A DNA stretch of 51,200 nt from UBA8403 sp964455155 (GTDB lineage Bacteria; Bacteroidota; Bacteroidia; Cytophagales; Amoebophilaceae). The notes beneath the pieces were generated by a model. The model was given only the letters and a program-made list of their open reading frames with translations, was not told the origin of the DNA and made no database searches. Shown piece by piece: positions 24,597-33,582 of the stretch (positions are counted from its first letter, which is position 1; each line of letters begins with the position of its first letter). Made by a program: the position numbers and the translations under genes. The stretch spans positions 1 through 51,200 of the forward strand of contig CAYVYH010000002.1 of the NCBI GenBank assembly GCA_964455155.1, given 5' to 3'.

Positions 24597-25096
24597 TTAA
24601 GCAATTTTTTGGGAACGCGTTGATTCAAGATAATCTGCTTTGTTGTGTACCACGTGTATCGTTGTGGGGGTCAAGTCCGAACCCCTACCTAGGAATTTAA
24701 GCAGGGCTTCTTTGGCAGTCCAGTACTCGAAAAATTTTGCTCGTCGGCCCTGATATGGCGTGCGTGCCAGCGTATGCTTTTCTTCCTTGCACAAGATCAG
24801 ATCAACAACCCGCCAAAACTCAAATTTGGATCGGGGTATTCAATATCAACACCCACCGGATGGTTCGCTACTGCCATTGCCAGCAGGTTTTTAGTGTGTG
24901 AAAGATTGAAATGAAGGTGTTCAATATTGACATAAGGTTTCCCAAAATTATTTCTGTGGATATGAATCTCTTGAGGAAAAAGTTGGCAATGGCGCCTTAA
25001 AATGACCCTCCGCATGCCGTAAGTAATAATAAAATTTCCCCCATCTTCTTCCTTAATAAAGCCACGTTCTCTTGACCGTTCTGCAGCACTTAACAA
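24597..25096 (-). pseudogene. frameshifted 4'-phosphopantetheinyl transferase (Sfp type)
   Basis: Two adjoining minus-strand frames together give an Sfp-type transferase. 25096-24797 encodes the first part (AAERSRERGFI, then FGKPYVNIEHLHFNLSHTKN and the magnesium-binding VGVDIE); it ends at TGA 24797-24799. 24794-24597, one frame away, continues with CKEEK, then FFEYWTAKEALLKFLGRG, the FxxxWTxKEAxxK motif, and runs to a normal-looking end. A single frameshift near 24795 separates them. About 35-40 N-terminal residues usual for the family are missing, and a stop codon lies directly before the TTG at 25096. The enzyme activates acyl carrier protein. Confidence 0.85.
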
Positions 25097-25151
25097 CTAA
25101 TAAAACCTCTCTACGCACTCTTGACTGATATAAGAGCAATACAATTGGTAT

Positions 25152-25345
25152 GAGATCTTCACGTGGCTAACTCGTGAATGAGGTTACATTTCCATAGCTC
25201 GGTGCTGTTGCCTGTTGCATCATGGACACGTGCTACTCTGGATTCCTCTTAAAAAAGAGGATAAGCCAGCATGATTGTAAGGAATTTTTTCTCGTGAACT
25301 ACGAGAATATCCATTCAGATGATATTATGTCATGCAAAGGTTTCG
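25152..25345 (+). repeat. MITE-like element, copy D
   Basis: Starts GAGATCTTCACGTGG and ends CATGCAAAGGTTTCG, the better kept inverted-repeat end. Interior blocks match the other copies: TTTCCATAGCTCGGTGCTGT, CCTCTTAAAAAAGAGG (itself a small hairpin), GATAAGCCAGCATGATTGTA and ACTACGAGAATATCCATTCA. It sits 56 bases upstream of the broken transferase gene. Confidence 0.8.
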
Positions 25346-25545
25346 GTAAGATTGATTCTTATTCTTTCTAGGTACCTCATCTTTGTCCTACTCTCACAGT
25401 TCTCAAAAGAATGAGTTGCTACCCAACGACCACAAGGAAGTATGTTGGGAAAGCCCTAACTTCACAGGCACGCCGAGCGTCTCCATGCTACTTTGATGTT
25501 ACCCTTATAGCACTGAATTGTGGTCACTTAGTGTTGTGTTAGACC

Positions 25546-25920
25546 ATGTTACAACGTCCTCAGTCTATTTTTTTACTGGTCACCGTGATCGTGTTATTGA
25601 CCATGGTCTGGGCACCTGTATGGCCTAAAGAGGGGGTAGGTGTCCCGGTTGGTTCATGGCTGTGTTACATTGCATCAGGTATTGCTGTGTGTGCATTAGT
25701 GAGTTATCGAAACAGGCGTTTGCAAGTAAAACTAGGCTTATACAACACCTTGATACTGATGGGGCTGATGGGCTTTACCTATTACTCAGTCATGCAGCAA
25801 GTAACAAAAGGATTGCTAATTTGGTCGCTGCCCACCATTGCATTCGCCAGTAACCTGCTTGCCAGTTGGTACATCAGAAAGGATGAAAAGCTAATTGAGG
25901 ATGCAGCAAGAATTCGTTAA
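25546..25920 (+). CDS. DUF4293 family membrane protein
   Basis: A 124-residue protein with four predicted membrane segments (about residues 8-25, 38-54, 63-80 and 88-107), beginning LQRPQSIFLLV and ending RKDEKLIEDAARIR, the pattern of DUF4293 proteins found across Bacteroidota. No function is known. It lies 19 bases before recJ on the same strand, likely one operon with recJ and lptB. Confidence 0.85.
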   Translation: MLQRPQSIFLLVTVIVLLTMVWAPVWPKEGVGVPVGSWLCYIASGIAVCALVSYRNRRLQVKLGLYNTLILMGLMGFTYYSVMQQVTKGLLIWSLPTIAFASNLLASWYIRKDEKLIEDAARIR

Positions 25921-25939
25921 CTCAGATCAAGGATAGTGC

Positions 25940-27688
25940 ATGATGGCGTCTAACAACAACGTTCAGTTAGTCCACCCAGCTATCCCAACTACCAAAAGGT
26001 GGCTCCTTCGCGACTTGCCTGAGGCCCAACAAGTGAACGCACTCACTTGTGATATTGGTGTCGGCCCCTCCATCGCTTCGCTGCTCGCACAAAAAGGCAT
26101 CACTAACTTTGACCAAGCCAAAGCATATTTCAGGCCTTCGTTGGATGCGTTGCACGATCCTTTTTTGATGAAAGACATGGGTAAAGCGGTTCGTCGTTTG
26201 GCCCAAGCCATTACACAAAAAGAGAAAATTCTAGTCTATGGAGATTATGATGTAGACGGTGTGACTTCCGTGGCCATGTTTTATGGCTTTTTGAAAACGT
26301 TACAAGCGTGCACAGAATTATATATCCCAGATCGGTACACCGAAGGCTACGGTGTATCGATGCAAGCCATTCACTGGGCAGCAAAGGAGGACTTTAAACT
26401 GATCGTTAGCCTCGATTGTGGTATTAAGGCCACAGCTTGTATACAACAGGCCAATGCTTTGGGCATGGATGTGATTGTAGCTGATCACCACGAACCAGAT
26501 GATGTGCTACCCGATGCGCATGCCATTCTAGACCCCAAACAACCGGGCTGTGCCTATCCTACTAGAGAACTATCAGGATGTGGGGTGGGCTTCAAGCTAC
26601 TTCAAGCCTTGACATTGCAGCAAGGCCTTCCGCAAGAAATCCTATATGATTGTCTAGACCTGGTGGCTATCAGTATTGCCTGTGACATGGTACCGATCGT
26701 GGGGGAGAACAGAGTTTTAGCGTATCATGGCTTAAAAAAACTGAACACCACACCACGTCCTGGTTTGAAAGCATTGATGGAGATCGAGCACTTAACCCCA
26801 CCCCTCAGTATCTCGAAACTGGTCTTTAGCCTGGGTCCACGTATCAATGCAGCAGGTAGAATCGACCATGCAAGTCTAGCTGTACGCTTGCTCTTGGCAG
26901 CAGACGAAGCAGAAGCAATGCACCTGGCTCATGCACTCAATAAGAAGAACAGCATAAGAAGAAACATCGATAGCATCACAACAGAAGAGGCCATTGCTAT
27001 GATCAGCGCCAACCCTCACGGGGCCCGAGCCAAGACTACTGTGTTGTTTAAAGATAATTGGCACAAGGGCGTGATAGGCATTGTTGCCTCACGGTGTATT
27101 GAGCAATATTACCGCCCTACGGTGATTCTCACAGCTGTTCACGGCAAAGCTACGGGATCGGCCCGTTCTGTGGCGGGTTACAATGTCTATCAAGCGCTCT
27201 CGGCCTGTGCCGATTTGCTGAGCCAATATGGAGGGCATGCCTATGCGGCGGGGCTCACCCTGCCTCTGGAGCATATAGCAGCTTTCCAGCAGCGCTTTGA
27301 AGCTGTAGTGGCTGGCAGCATTGCAGACGAATTACTTGTCCCTCCCCAGATGATTGACTTGCCGCTCGTGTTCGAGGAAATCAACGGTAAGTTTTACAAC
27401 GTCCTGAAACAAATGGCGCCTTTTGGTACTGGCAACATGAAAGCAGTCTTCGTTACAGAGAACCTAATGGCTAAGAGCTACCATATTCTGAAAGGGAAAC
27501 ACCTCAAAATGTATGTACAGCAACAAGGCTATCCGTATGTTTTGGAGGCTATTGGATTTGGGTTGGCGCACTACGAAGCCTTCTTGCGTACACAAAAACC
27601 TTTCAAAATGGCTTATACTGTAGAAGAAAATACGTACTTAGGGGAACGCAATTTGCAATTGCATATCAAAGACCTACAAGCCATGTAA
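25940..27688 (+). CDS. recJ: single-stranded-DNA-specific exonuclease RecJ
   Basis: A 582-residue 5'-3' exonuclease, full length. DHH-family motifs: GDYDVDGVTS at residues 101-110, SLDCGI, ADHHEP, and GPRINAAGRIDHAS; the DHHA1 part (YGGHAYAAGL) and the C-terminal OB-fold follow. RecJ acts with RecF in gap repair and in mismatch and base excision repair. lptB lies 43 bases downstream. Starts at ATGATG (25940). Confidence 0.96.
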   Translation: MMASNNNVQLVHPAIPTTKRWLLRDLPEAQQVNALTCDIGVGPSIASLLAQKGITNFDQAKAYFRPSLDALHDPFLMKDMGKAVRRLAQAITQKEKILVYGDYDVDGVTSVAMFYGFLKTLQACTELYIPDRYTEGYGVSMQAIHWAAKEDFKLIVSLDCGIKATACIQQANALGMDVIVADHHEPDDVLPDAHAILDPKQPGCAYPTRELSGCGVGFKLLQALTLQQGLPQEILYDCLDLVAISIACDMVPIVGENRVLAYHGLKKLNTTPRPGLKALMEIEHLTPPLSISKLVFSLGPRINAAGRIDHASLAVRLLLAADEAEAMHLAHALNKKNSIRRNIDSITTEEAIAMISANPHGARAKTTVLFKDNWHKGVIGIVASRCIEQYYRPTVILTAVHGKATGSARSVAGYNVYQALSACADLLSQYGGHAYAAGLTLPLEHIAAFQQRFEAVVAGSIADELLVPPQMIDLPLVFEEINGKFYNVLKQMAPFGTGNMKAVFVTENLMAKSYHILKGKHLKMYVQQQGYPYVLEAIGFGLAHYEAFLRTQKPFKMAYTVEENTYLGERNLQLHIKDLQAM

Positions 27689-27731
27689 AGTCCATTGCGT
27701 TGACTTTACTCTGATAAGAAGATCCAGCACT

Positions 27732-28463
27732 ATGCAGTTACGTGCCGAAAATTTAGTAAAGAGATACAGGGGCCATGCGGTGGTTCGTGATGTCTCTCCT
27801 TATGTGTCGCAGGGGGAGATCGTAGGGTTACTTGGTCCCAATGGTGCCGGCAAGACGACTACTTTTTATATGATGGTAGGTTTGGTACAACCAAACGAAG
27901 GAGAAGTATATCTAAACGAAGAGTGTATTACGTCACTTCCGCTCTACAAGAGAGCACAAAGAGGCATTAGTTATTTGCCCCAAGAAGCATCCATCTTCCG
28001 CAACCTCACGGTAGAAGAAAACTTAATGGCTGTACTGGAGATGACACAACTTTCCAAAAACGAGCAGAAAGAAAAGATGGAAACATTGCTTGAGGAGTTT
28101 AGTATTACCCACATTAGAAGAAATAAGGGTATGGTCTTGTCGGGCGGGGAGCGCAGGAGGACAGAGATGGCCAGGGCATTGGCTATAGACCCTAAGTTTG
28201 TGTTGCTTGATGAGCCTTTTGCTGGTGTTGATCCTATTGCGGTAGAGGAAATCCAGACGCTGATAGCGCAGTTGAAGAATAGAAATATTGGTATTCTCAT
28301 CACCGATCATAATGTTAACGAAACACTCTCGGTCACTGATCGCGCGTACCTCATGTACGAGGGGAGTCTTCTCAAGTCAGGTACTGCGGAGGAGTTGGCA
28401 GAGGATGAAAGGGTACGTGCAGTCTACCTGGGTAAGCATTTTGAGTTGAAGCGGAGAGTGTAA
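27732..28463 (+). CDS. lptB: lipopolysaccharide export ABC transporter ATP-binding protein LptB
   Basis: A 243-residue ATPase with Walker A GPNGAGKTTT (residues 35-44), Q-loop YLPQEASIFRNLTVEENLMA (the LptB-type Q-loop), signature LSGGERRRTEMARAL and Walker B FVLLDEPFAGVDPIAV, followed by ITDHNV. These are the LptB family features. It powers transfer of lipopolysaccharide or a similar lipid from the inner membrane through the LptFGC machinery. The other lpt genes are not in this window. It follows recJ closely, as in other Bacteroidota. Confidence 0.94.
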   Translation: MQLRAENLVKRYRGHAVVRDVSPYVSQGEIVGLLGPNGAGKTTTFYMMVGLVQPNEGEVYLNEECITSLPLYKRAQRGISYLPQEASIFRNLTVEENLMAVLEMTQLSKNEQKEKMETLLEEFSITHIRRNKGMVLSGGERRRTEMARALAIDPKFVLLDEPFAGVDPIAVEEIQTLIAQLKNRNIGILITDHNVNETLSVTDRAYLMYEGSLLKSGTAEELAEDERVRAVYLGKHFELKRRV

Positions 28464-28482
28464 CCAAAGCACCATACACAGA

Positions 28483-28674
28483 GAGACTTTTGCATGGCGT
28501 AGGAGCGTTGGAACGAGCATTTTTGTAGTTGACAAGAAAGGTTTCCTGACAATCCTATTTGCTTATCCCCAATTTTAAAGGAGAGCTCGAGGGTAGTGCG
28601 TTTCTGTTAAGCAATGGGTGGCGCCAAGCTATTGAAATGTTCCGCAATTCGTAGATGCCCCATGCAAAGGTCGC
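28483..28674 (-). repeat. MITE-like element, copy B (best-preserved ends)
   Basis: About 192 bp directly downstream of lptB. Its ends form the clearest inverted repeats: GAGACTTTTGCATGG at 28483 and CCATGCAAAGGTCGC at the other end (CATGCAAAGG at 28661-28670). The interior, read on the minus strand, matches copies A, C and D (TTCAATAGCTT, CCCATTGCTTAACAG, GGGGATAAGC, ACTACAAAAATGCTC). No coding sequence. Confidence 0.85.
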
Positions 28675-28825
28675 CCTGTGTAAGACCCATACCATAAGTC
28701 AATCTCTCCACACAGAGTTTAGATGATCTATTCCTCCTGCTGAGTTAAGGACGCGAGAGCACTCTTCGCCTGCATGACTTGGTCCAGCAGTCAAAAGTCG
28801 GGATAGCTCTAAAGCACGCTTTTGT

Positions 28826-29035
28826 ATGATAACAGCGAAAGATACGCCCCCAATTTTTAAACAAATAGAGCAGCTAGCTTTGTCCCGCAACAAAGAGGTG
28901 TACACCACTGTCAGTGTGGTTTACGAATGCGGGGAGCGACGAACGTACTTTTGTGTGTGGCAACACCCCCACTGGCGGCAGGTCATGAATTTGGTTATGC
29001 CCATTTTGCCTTTGGATCTATTGAGCATGTCATGA
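28826..29035 (+). CDS. small hypothetical protein, doubtful
   Basis: A 69-codon frame (MITAKDTPPIFKQIEQLALS at the N-terminus, then a tyrosine- and cysteine-rich part) that resembles no family I know. A second frame over 28927-29163 overlaps and also looks partly protein-like (GKARKAMRKNKRN), so this may be one small gene with a frameshift. It lies about 180 bases before dnaN on the same strand. Confidence 0.3.
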   Translation: MITAKDTPPIFKQIEQLALSRNKEVYTTVSVVYECGERRTYFCVWQHPHWRQVMNLVMPILPLDLLSMS

Positions 29036-29218
29036 ATTTGTGTGTATCGGAGATGGAGTGTCTACACTGGATGATCATGGGCAAAGCAAGAAAGGCAATG
29101 AGAAAAAATAAACGCAACACTAAACCTGCACGTGATGTGTTTATTTTTGACATTTATACATAACTTAGATTTCTTCGTGCTACGAAACTTAGTAGCAGCC
29201 ACAAAAGCACTAACGTTT

Positions 29219-30340
29219 ATGAAGTTTATTGTATCCTCGTCTGCCTTGTCCAAACAGCTAGCTGCCGTCAGCGGCGTGATCGCCAATAATCCCGTTGTGC
29301 CCATCCTAGAAAACTTTCTGTTTGAGATTGATGGCAAGCAGCTTATGGTCACTGCTTCTGACTTACAGACGTCTATAACCACGGAGTTGGCCGTAGAAGC
29401 CCAAGAAAGAGCCAGTATCGCTATACCAGCACGCATTTTACTTGAGACTTTGAAGAATCTACCAGAACAGCCTGTTACCTTCTCAATCAATGAGGGTACC
29501 TATGGGGTAGAAATTAGCTCCAACAACGGGCGGTACCGATTGGCGGGAGAGAATGCTACTGATTTCCCCAAGCTGGGACCAGTGCAAAAGCGAGTTTCGG
29601 TAGATATAGAGGCTAAAGTGTTAAAGAGGGCCATCAATCAAACCATTATTGCCGCAAGCAATGATGAGCTAAGGCCTGCCATGAACGGGATTTGCATAGA
29701 TTTCAGTGACTCCAGTGCTACTTTCGTTGCTACAGACGGCCATAGACTGGTTCGCTGTATTCGGTCAGATGTGGGTGTAGCCACACAGCAACCATTGATT
29801 GTCCCTAGAAAGACCCTTATTCTGCTCAATACTTTGCTTTCTAGTGAGTCTCAAACAGTGAACGTTGCTTTTAACGATAGTCATGTTTACTTCAAGCTGG
29901 CCCATATGAGCATGGTGTCTCGGTTGATCGATGAGCGTTATCCTGATTATGAGCGTGTGATTCCTACCGATAACGTTAATAAGCTTACTATTCATCGGAT
30001 GAGTTTCTTGAGTTCGCTCAAGCGAATTGCTATTTATGCCAACAGAACTACACACCAAATCAAACTCTCTATTGCGGGAAGCGAGCTTCAGATTTTTGCA
30101 GAAGACTTTGATTTTTCCAACGATGCCAACGAGCGGTTGACATGTGAATATGAGGGTAACGATCTAGAGATTGGATTCAACGCTAAGTTCTTAGTTGAAA
30201 TGCTACAGAATCTGACCGTAGAAGAAGTAGAAATGCATTTTTCAACGCCCAGTAAGGCTAGCTTGATATTCCCTAAGGAAAAAGAAGACAACGAAGACCT
30301 CATGCTATTAATTATGCCCGTCATTCTCAATCCAAACTAG
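29219..30340 (+). CDS. dnaN: DNA polymerase III sliding clamp (beta subunit)
   Basis: A 373-residue beta clamp, normal length. It starts at ATG 29219 (MKFIVSSSALSKQLAAVSGV); the frame opens earlier at 29132. The three clamp domains are visible through FLFEIDGKQLMVTASDLQTS, the ISSNNGRYRLAG block, FVATDGHRLVR and the C-terminal LIMPV, close to the usual M-P-L/M-R end. It tethers the replicative polymerase and RecJ-type repair factors to DNA. It does not sit next to dnaA or recF, unlike the classic order. Confidence 0.97.
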   Translation: MKFIVSSSALSKQLAAVSGVIANNPVVPILENFLFEIDGKQLMVTASDLQTSITTELAVEAQERASIAIPARILLETLKNLPEQPVTFSINEGTYGVEISSNNGRYRLAGENATDFPKLGPVQKRVSVDIEAKVLKRAINQTIIAASNDELRPAMNGICIDFSDSSATFVATDGHRLVRCIRSDVGVATQQPLIVPRKTLILLNTLLSSESQTVNVAFNDSHVYFKLAHMSMVSRLIDERYPDYERVIPTDNVNKLTIHRMSFLSSLKRIAIYANRTTHQIKLSIAGSELQIFAEDFDFSNDANERLTCEYEGNDLEIGFNAKFLVEMLQNLTVEEVEMHFSTPSKASLIFPKEKEDNEDLMLLIMPVILNPN

Positions 30341-30649
30341 ATCTCTAATCTGGCCCAGTATGTCTCTAGGAATTGGTTTCCTTTCGGATGTATTTGGGTG
30401 TACATAAGACCTCTGCGCAGTTTTTGGTCAAGTTCAGGGCAAATTTCCTGATGTAGTAGATAACATATAAAATTTATTTGCCGGGTGTATGTCTTCGTAG
30501 TCTTCACAGTCCATAGGATTCTTTTCCTTCTTTCGATCCTTTTTTCAGAAGCGAGAAAGCCGTAGGTGTGTCGATGTTTTTATCGCTTATTTCTTGTACA
30601 TGCATGTTTTCAGTGCTTCTTACGAGGGGCACGTTCAATACCACTCTTC
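30341..30649. other. spacer upstream of yidC
   Basis: About 310 bases without a gene. An AT-rich patch (ATAACATATAAAATTTATTTG, near 30462-30481) could hold the yidC promoter. No repeat or RNA seen. Confidence 0.35.
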
Positions 30650-32479
30650 ATGGATAAAAACCAGTTGATAGGCTTGACGCTTATTTTCGCGATGCTCCTT
30701 GCTTATACGCGATTTTTTGCTCCTGGGCCTTCGGTACAGCCCGTCAGTATGGAAACCCATCGAGATCCAGTTGTCGCAAAAATACCCGATCTTCACCAAG
30801 GCAAAACTCCAGACCTGGCTAGTCGTTCTCTTATTGATTCATCACAGTATGGCATTTTGGCACCTGCTGCGCTAGGTGTAGAAAAGGAAGTGGTGCTAGA
30901 GAATGAAGTGATACGTGTAACGCTCACCTCTCTGGGAGGTAGTGTGAAGAAAGTGGTACTCAAGAAGTATAAAGACCACAGCAATCAACCACTCACCTTG
31001 TTAGATGAGCAGAGCAGTTCCATGGGCTTTCAGTTGCCTGTACATGGCCAGAAGCTCAATACCAGTGCTCTGTTTTTTGAAACGATACCACCAGATCAAA
31101 GCCGAGGAGAGACTGGCCCGATGACAGCCACTTTTTCTCTGCCTCTGGGACCTGACCAGTACATCCGCCAGATCTTTGCTTTGTCAGATGCGGGCTACAC
31201 ACTCACGCACACGTGGGAGATAGTGGGCTTAGATGCCGTGCTGGGGCAAGAACCGATCCAGTTTATATGGCATGACTTTATTAAAAGGGCAGAAAAGGAC
31301 ATTGTAGCCTGCCGGAATAAAACAACGATCAATTATTATTTGGCTGCCCATAAGTTTGCCCATCTCAAAGAGAGCGCGGAGAAAGAGCAAGAGCAACTGT
31401 TGCAAAGTCCCGTTCAGTGGGTGGGGATCAAACAACGGTTCTTTACAGCAGGCATCATTGCCCAGGAGGCTTTTGTAGGTGGTCGCATAGCGACGAGGCC
31501 AACACCCCAAAGTACTACTACCGTCAAAGAGGCCGAAGTATGCTTAGCGCTACCCAATACTGACTCACAGCATGATAGAAGAGGACAGTTTACATTTTAT
31601 TTCGGTCCTAATGACTACCAGACACTTAAACAAGTGACTAAGGGATTTTCCCAAAACATCTCGCTAGGTTGGCCGGTTGTGCGTTGGATTAATCTATACC
31701 TAATTATACCTGTCTTTTCCCTGCTAGAGCAGCACATTGGTAGCTACGGCATCATCATTATTCTCCTTGTCATCCTTATCAAGGGTTTACTGTTGCCTCT
31801 TTCCTACAAATCTTACATTGCTATGGCTAAGATGCGGGTCATAAAGCCTGCTCTCGATGTTATCAAAGCTAGGCACGGAGAGGATATACAGAAAATACAG
31901 ATGGAGCAAATGGGTCTTTATCGGGAGATGGGTATCAACCCACTGAGTGGCTGTGTGCCCGTGCTGTTACAGATGCCTATTTTGTTGGCGATGTTTAATT
32001 TCTTTCCCAATGCTATTGCCTTACGCCAGCAGGCTTTTTTATGGGCCAATGACCTATCTACCTATGATGCAATCATTCGACTACCTTTCAGTGTACCTGC
32101 CTACGGCAGCCATGTGAGTTTGTTTACGCTGCTCATGACTGCTTCTACCATACTCTACACTTGGTCTAACAATCAGTTAACACCTGTCCAGGGGCCTATG
32201 AAGGTTATGACCTATATGATGCCGTTTACTTTTATGTTTATTCTCAACGGTTTTCCTGCGGGTCTGAGCTTCTATTATTTCGTCTCCAATCTAGTCACGT
32301 TTGGTCAGCAAAGTTTGATCAAGCGGTTTGTAGACGAAGAGAAAATTAAGAGGAAACTAGAAGAGAATAAGGCACAAAACAAAGACAGAAAAAAGTCTAG
32401 GTTTCAGTTACACCTGGAAGGGGCTATAAAGGCAGAAGGGAAAATGAGGAAAATATCGAGTAAGAAACCCAAGGCATAG
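30650..32479 (+). CDS. yidC: membrane protein insertase YidC
   Basis: A 609-residue protein starting at MDKNQLIGLTL (ATG 30650, not the upstream in-frame ATG). The N-terminal membrane segment (residues 5-21) is followed by the large periplasmic domain typical of Gram-negative YidC (to about residue 350), then five membrane segments of the insertase core with the motifs GCVPVLLQMPILLAMF and GLSFYYFVSNLVTFGQQ. A basic C-terminal tail (RKLEENKAQNKDRKKSR) is present. It inserts and folds inner-membrane proteins, with or without SecYEG. Confidence 0.96.
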   Translation: MDKNQLIGLTLIFAMLLAYTRFFAPGPSVQPVSMETHRDPVVAKIPDLHQGKTPDLASRSLIDSSQYGILAPAALGVEKEVVLENEVIRVTLTSLGGSVKKVVLKKYKDHSNQPLTLLDEQSSSMGFQLPVHGQKLNTSALFFETIPPDQSRGETGPMTATFSLPLGPDQYIRQIFALSDAGYTLTHTWEIVGLDAVLGQEPIQFIWHDFIKRAEKDIVACRNKTTINYYLAAHKFAHLKESAEKEQEQLLQSPVQWVGIKQRFFTAGIIAQEAFVGGRIATRPTPQSTTTVKEAEVCLALPNTDSQHDRRGQFTFYFGPNDYQTLKQVTKGFSQNISLGWPVVRWINLYLIIPVFSLLEQHIGSYGIIIILLVILIKGLLLPLSYKSYIAMAKMRVIKPALDVIKARHGEDIQKIQMEQMGLYREMGINPLSGCVPVLLQMPILLAMFNFFPNAIALRQQAFLWANDLSTYDAIIRLPFSVPAYGSHVSLFTLLMTASTILYTWSNNQLTPVQGPMKVMTYMMPFTFMFILNGFPAGLSFYYFVSNLVTFGQQSLIKRFVDEEKIKRKLEENKAQNKDRKKSRFQLHLEGAIKAEGKMRKISSKKPKA

Positions 32480-32507
32480 TACTCTTGTTAGTGTTGAGGC
32501 ACCTCCT

Positions 32508-32975
32508 TCAGGGAGCTAGTGGTATGTTCATTGCCTTGCTAAAGTGTGTTTGAATGGTATAGTTCTTTTTAGGGCCATGTACTTGATAGGTTAACTGGAA
32601 GTATTTGTGGTTCACAAATATGTATTGTGCCTTGTAAACATCCTCGGCGCACTCATGTGTACCTGTTGCCATCAGCGTCTGATTAGTACTCTCGGTACAA
32701 TAGAACTGCAAGGTATGCAACAGTTCAGCAGGTTGCTGTTGTGCTTGGTCCCAAAAATAGACCGCTATTGTTTCCTGGTTATATACATAGGCATACGCAC
32801 GATAGGCAGGAAACGGTCGGCTGTTGCCAAAAGCAGCGTTACCTTGTTCTTGGTAATGCAATACGCCATTTTGCCATGGCCGAAAGAGGGCTGTGCCTCG
32901 CATGTGTCCCTGAGTTCCCAAACGCCGCCTGAATTCCCACACACCTGTCAGGTGTGCGAACAGTTTTTTCAGCAT
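32508..32975 (-). CDS. DUF6314-like protein
   Basis: A 155-residue soluble protein from ATG 32975 (MLKKLFAHLTGVWEFRRRLG). The sequence has the look of DUF6314: LTGVWEFRR near the start, GHMRGTALFRP, a middle FWDQAQQQPAELLHTL, and the C-terminal HGPKKNYTIQTHF motif. No function is known for the family; a lipocalin-like beta-barrel is a plausible fold. The frame continues upstream to 33098, but the family begins at this ATG. It is divergent from the YtxH-like gene across about 170 bases. Confidence 0.65.
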   Translation of the reverse strand: MLKKLFAHLTGVWEFRRRLGTQGHMRGTALFRPWQNGVLHYQEQGNAAFGNSRPFPAYRAYAYVYNQETIAVYFWDQAQQQPAELLHTLQFYCTESTNQTLMATGTHECAEDVYKAQYIFVNHKYFQLTYQVHGPKKNYTIQTHFSKAMNIPLAP

Positions 32976-33148
32976 ATTTGTCCTGCGATCTTGTGATGGA
33001 TACGTATATTTGTCGTCTCGTGTTAGAGATGCTAGGTAGTAGTTTTTTTCTTGACAAGCGGATAGAAGTAACATATAGTTTGGCAAGGTGACTGGCAACG
33101 ATTTTCACTATTTTGTGGGGGAAGTTGGTGAACTAATTATGATCTTTT

Positions 33149-33352
33149 ATGAAAAGAGACTTTATATCCTTTTTTGTGGGCGTGGCAGTGGGTGCTGTGC
33201 TGGGCGTCTTAATAAGTGACGAAGACAAAAAGAAAATGCAGAAGGCCCTAGCAAAACAGGCTGTAAAGCTGCGAAGGGAGCTTACGCATGAGCATCCCAT
33301 CAGAGAGGGCGCTGAGAAGTTAAAGAAGTTTGTGAAAGAGCACCTGGGTTAG
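33149..33352 (+). CDS. YtxH-like small membrane protein
   Basis: A 67-residue protein with one N-terminal membrane segment (FISFFVGVAVGAVLGVLIS) followed by a charged, alpha-helical tail rich in lysine. This is the YtxH/DUF883-like arrangement, thought to be involved in stress responses or envelope stability. The short length and single helix mean the family call rests on pattern more than on specific motifs. Confidence 0.7.
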   Translation: MKRDFISFFVGVAVGAVLGVLISDEDKKKMQKALAKQAVKLRRELTHEHPIREGAEKLKKFVKEHLG

Positions 33353-33582
33353 CAGTGGCATACGACGTATTCCGTGTATTTTAGAGCCGCTTTGTGGCGT
33401 GTCTCCCCGTCGCTGCCAGGCCGTAGGTGGTGCATGCAACAAGATATGGCAGCTGGTGATTTCTTCTGGTTGGGCTTCTTGTAGATGGCATCTATTTCAA
33501 CGTGCGTAAGCGTACTCAATTTCCCGTATAAAGAAGACTGGCACACTGTTCAAGGCTTTCTTATACCTTCTATACCACAGTT

